A stretch of 64,000 nucleotides of DNA from assembly GCA_037974665.1 (NCBI GenBank), contig CM075773.1, positions 35,321,080 to 35,385,079 on the forward strand. Reading direction: 5' to 3'. A program made the translations under genes and the position numbers. This document shows positions 60,791 through 64,000 of this stretch, piece by piece (within the stretch, counting starts at the first letter, position 1; every line of letters starts with the position of its first letter). Below the pieces are notes generated by a model, which was given only the letters and a program-made list of their open reading frames with translations, was not told the DNA's origin and ran no database searches. Origin of the DNA: Ehretia macrophylla (Eukaryota > Streptophyta > Magnoliopsida > Boraginales > Ehretiaceae).

Positions 60791-61925
60791 TGCAGGGGCT
60801 GAGCTGCAAATTGAGCGAAATATTGCTTGCACTGGTTTGCAGAAGTTGTAACATCTTCACTTTGGAAAAGGTCAGCAGCCTTTTCATAATAAACAATAGC
60901 TTGCTCCAAATTTTGTTCTTGCCACATAGTTCAACAATTTCCTGAAAAGTAGTAAAGCAAATAATACTTTCTTAGTGATTTTCAACATGCCCTCATTCAA
61001 TGTAAATAAATCAAGGTTTAGCTGATGTGGGTATCAAGATAATGCTCCTGCATCAGTACAACAATCTACAAGTTCTAATGAGTAAATTATGAATACAACT
61101 TCCAAGATCACAGGAAAATAAGTGCAGAACTTATGAGTAAAGTACAACATTGTATATGAGTAATTATTTGAATGTTATACCTTATAGTACCTTGCTAACA
61201 TGTTGAGCTGTCCAATTTCTAGAAACAAATTTACCGATTGCTCCAAGCAAGATATTGCCTCCACATATCATCAATTTTTCAAAAAAAAAGAAAAGACAAG
61301 AAAAAAGAAAATTAGAATAGAGAAATACATATTTTTAGGTAAGTTTTATGCCTGTAGTTTTGTATATGTACATGAATAATAGAAATAACATTAGCCTTCA
61401 TACAACTGGTGAAAAAATGACTCTGTTTCAATAGTAACTCCAATCACAACACAAATAGGGAAGACACATAAGGGATAAAGAATTGCACCTCCTTACTTCA
61501 TTTATACGAACAAACCCTTAAAACTTCTCAAATTGTATCGAAAGACTACTTAATTTAGCTCCTTCATATCTTCCTTCCTTAGCCTTCATACAACTGTCGA
61601 TCATTCTCATTCATCAAATTATTGATCAATATCAATAATTAATTTTCGAATTACCATCAAGAAAAACCCTAGCAATAGCATTAATTTTATTTTTAAAAAA
61701 TCTGATTTTTGAATCGAATAAAGAAAAGTTAACAAACAATTAAGTGAGAAGGGTAGAGTGAGGGATTAAAATGTGAATACAAGATTTGGCGAGCTTGAAG
61801 GAATTGGCGGCTTTGTCGTATAAATCGGCGGCGTCTTCGTATTTGGAGCCAAAAAGTCCTGAGCTTTGAAGCTTATTCTCGGCTTTCTTCTCAAAATCTT
61901 CTCTTCTCGCTACGTACTCTCCCAT
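60791..61925 (-). pseudogene. Captured alpha-SNAP fragment (three exons with introns)
   Basis: alpha-SNAP recruits NSF to SNARE complexes for disassembly. Exon 1 at 61925-61781 encodes [18 protein letters not shown], then [20 protein letters not shown] and KLAKS, ending at a GT. A 78-bp exon at 61259-61182 reads [19 protein letters not shown] plus MLARYYK with AG and GT borders. A third at 60941-60791 reads EIVEL, then after a one-base frame break [18 protein letters not shown] and VTTSANQCK, and ends at a GTAAGG donor. The roughly 40 residues expected between exons 1 and 2 and the whole C-terminal half are absent. It lies wholly inside the CACTA. It cannot make a full alpha-SNAP. Confidence 0.88.
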
Positions 61926-62189
61926 TTTCTTCTCCTTTTTTTTTTCTTTGCCTTCACGCGGATGGTTTAAGGGAACAAAGATGCAGTGGCGATATCGAGA
62001 AAACAAACAAACTGATTTTTGTTTTGACCACGTCTACCAGCTAATTTAATATTAATATATTAAATTGAAACAAAAAACAGAAAATTAAACATATATAAAA
62101 ATATTGTATATAATGTATGTAGATGTATGTAAAAATATGTATAAATATAGATACATATACATAAACTTATATATATACACACATATACC

Positions 62190-62345
62190 GCGCGAGAGAA
62201 GGGTGGCCGTTGTGGTTGTGGTGTTGGTTCGCGGAGTGGTGGTGGTGCTGCTTCCGCAGGGGTGGGGAATGGGATAGGGGGTGGGAGGCTGTGGGGGAGA
62301 GGGTGCGGTGGAGGATTGCAGGGGGCGTGGGTGGGGGTTTTGTTT
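62190..62345. other. GC-rich segment in the CACTA right half
   Basis: A G-rich plus strand (C-rich minus strand) of about 150 bp stands out in AT-rich surroundings. The minus-strand frame is Pro/Thr/His-rich (TKPPPTPPAILHRTL, HHHHSANQHHNHNGH) without a recognised domain. It may be a second captured host fragment. Confidence 0.45.
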
Positions 62346-62869
62346 TTGAAATTGGATCAGCCCCAATAGGGCTGAAGTCCTTTATTTTAATTTTTTTTAA
62401 AAAAAAAAAAAAATTGGTGGAGACGGGCCATGCAGGTCTGTCCGCAAAATTGGTGACGGACCTGTTGGCCCGTCCCAAAATTTTGAGAGGGACTATACAG
62501 GACCGTTTCCAAATTTTTTTTAGAATTTTTTTTAACAGATTTTCTTTCAAATTTTTTTTAAAAAAAATTATACTAAAAAAATAAAAATTTTAAAAAATAT
62601 TTTAAAAATTTTTTGAAACAATTTTTTCAAAAAAATTATATTACAATATTAGATATAAAATTAAATTTTTTTTATTCAGTTGTTTTAAATAATTTTTGTA
62701 AACAATAATTTATTTATGTATTATTATACTTTTTTATTAATAATTTTTTTAGAAATTATATTTTTATACCTTATTAGCTTTATATTATTAATAATATTTT
62801 TAGAAAAAAATTTATAGGTTTTTTATGTATACAAAAATTTTAATTTGGTGACAGACCAAAATTTTCATC

Positions 62870-63190
62870 ACCAAGAAATAATTGTTCATCACTAACCCGT
62901 CTCCAAAATTGGAGACGGCAAGGAGACGACATAGTATACTGTTTCCAATTTTGGAGACGGCGAGAAGAAGGCATAGTATGCCGTCTCCAATTTTGGAGAC
63001 AGGAGGGCCTCCCGTCTCCAATTTTGGAGACGGCAAAGTATGCTGTCACTGTTAGTGACGGCTTGGTGATAGTTTTTTTCATCTCATACTATGCCGTCAC
63101 TGTCCTGTCACAAAATTAGCGTAAACATTTCCCATCACCAAACTGTCGCCGTATTGGTGACGGGATGGCGATGGCCTGTCGCAAAATCCA
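62870..63190. repeat. CACTA right subterminal repeats
   Basis: At least four copies of the near-palindrome TCTCCAATTTTGGAGAC, plus TTGGTGACGG and CCGTCACTG words, lie just inside the right terminus. They mirror the C-rich repeats at the left end. Confidence 0.85.
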
Positions 63191-63231
63191 ATTTTTTTTG
63201 TAGTGTTTTTTCGAGCTTCAAGCTCTCAACA

Positions 63232-64000
63232 ATGGCGGATGATGCAGAGCTACCTTCTAATTTGAAGCTCCTCATTCAAAATTCGAGCTCACTTGTTCGC
63301 GTACAACTCGACAACACCAATTACATTGTTTGGCGTGCTCCATTGCAACGCATCCTCAAGGCAAATCGGCTTCTTGATCATGTTACTGGTTTACAGCCAT
63401 GTCCGCCGCCAAAAATTAAGCAAGCTGACGGAACGGTTGAGCTGAATCCAGAATATGATCAGTGGATGATCATCAATCAACATCTACAATCGTGTCTACG
63501 TGCATTGATTTCTTCTCTGGTGCTACTATAAATTCTCCATCTTTCAAGTTCTATTGAGATCTGGACTGTTCTTGAGGAGTGATTCCAATCGCTTTCTCAA
63601 CCTCATCTTTATCAATTGAAGATAAAACTTTACACACTTACAAAAGGATCACAAAGCATGCAGTATTATCTTGACCAGGTCAAAGCCTTAACAGATAGTC
63701 TTGCGAGTGTATCTACAAACATTGATGAAGATGATCTTGTTCTGTATATTCTCAAAGGCCTTCTATCAGATTATGAATCTATTCGTTCATCTATTCGTGT
63801 TTGTAAAGATCAAGTCACTGTTTCTGAGTTGTCTAGCTTACTTCTTTCAGAAAAGCTCTATCTTCAATCTCTTAAGCCTCTAGTTGGTAATGATGCTACT
63901 TCTGGCGAGCTTCATACTGCCTTGAATGCACAGCGCAACTCTCATTATAATTCACAAAGAGGCAAAGGTCGTAATTTTAATAACAGAGGTGGAAGAGGTA
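63232..64000 (+). pseudogene. Copia gag (UBN2 domain), mutated, runs off the window
   Basis: Starts MADDAELPSNLKLLIQNSSS. The family motifs VQLDNTNYIVWRAPLQRILK, LDHVTG, YDQWMIINQHLQSCLRALIS, QYYLDQVKALTDSLASV, DEDDLVLYILKGLLSDYES, SELSSLLLSEKLYLQ and a Gly/Arg/Asn-rich end are all in one frame. Two in-frame stops (TAA at 63529, TGA at 63580) break it. This is the capsid-domain start of a Copia polyprotein; the zinc knuckle and pol lie beyond 64000. The CACTA right end is only 26 bp upstream of the ATG, so its leader has been disrupted. Confidence 0.88.

Larger units (their letters stand above)
58261..63205. mobile_element. Non-autonomous CACTA (En/Spm) element with a captured alpha-SNAP gene fragment
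   Basis: The left end starts CACTACAAAAAAAACTGAAT and continues TTTTGTGAGAGAC. The right end, reverse-complemented, is CACTACAAAAAAAATTGGAT, continuing TTTTGCGACAGGC. Both flanks are TTT, compatible with a 3-bp duplication but low in complexity. Subterminal regions are packed with short GTCACCAA/TTGGTGACGG-type repeats (about 58290-58860 and 62870-63190). No transposase frame was recognised in 4.9 kb. The interior carries alpha-SNAP exons on the minus strand. Length, ends and subterminal repeats fit a CACTA superfamily element. Confidence 0.85.

Noticed and set aside
60678-60896. Minus-strand 72-codon frame
   Set aside because: A shifted reading of the captured alpha-SNAP exon; the homologous frame is the other one.
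1-64000. tRNA, rRNA, riboswitch or prokaryote-type operon signals
   Set aside because: None were recognised by eye; the window is plant nuclear DNA. A tRNA scan would be needed to exclude a degenerate tRNA.

Overview
The window is nuclear DNA of a flowering plant, probably a eudicot. It has long AT-rich non-coding stretches, GT-AG introns, a plastid-targeted translation factor, an auxin-response (SAUR) gene and plant-specific transposon families. No tRNA, rRNA, CRISPR or bacterial-type operon was seen. The species cannot be named from the sequence alone.

Layout. 0-7.8 kb is repeat-rich: tandem repeats, non-autonomous Mutator-like (MULE) and hAT-like elements, a LINE fragment and a large (CA)n block. 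8.0-9.8 kb holds a decayed CC-NB-LRR resistance-gene relic. 12.5-24.7 kb is a retrotransposon nest: two LINE 3' fragments, the second split by an 8.76-kb Copia element (15713-24472) with two 1469-bp LTRs. 25.5-27.1 kb carries a small secreted TPD1-like gene on the minus strand. 30.26-34.47 kb is the plastid elongation factor G gene (4 exons, 792 aa). 36.68-40.07 kb is the HOP/STI1 co-chaperone gene on the minus strand (7 exons, 588 aa). 43.40-47.73 kb is a vacuolar processing enzyme (legumain) gene (9 exons, 492 aa). 52.76-53.28 kb is an intronless SAUR gene on the minus strand. 58.26-63.21 kb is a non-autonomous CACTA transposon that carries exon-intron pieces of an alpha-SNAP gene. It lies directly upstream of a mutated Copia gag that runs off the window end.

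The five intact host genes act independently: plastid translation, Hsp70-Hsp90 chaperoning, vacuolar proteolysis, auxin response and secreted signalling. They share no operon-like logic. The main story is transposon biology. At least six long-inverted-repeat elements with 9-10 bp target duplications lie between and inside genes. One sits in the TPD1-like intron, one appears nested in another element, and one is a near-perfect hairpin of about 0.9 kb. The CACTA with captured alpha-SNAP exons is the most notable structure. The HOP promoter has a well-formed heat-shock element, and the HOP gene uses one GC-AG intron.

All gene models were read by eye from splice-site and reading-frame consistency. 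Family assignments rest on recognised motifs, not on database searches.
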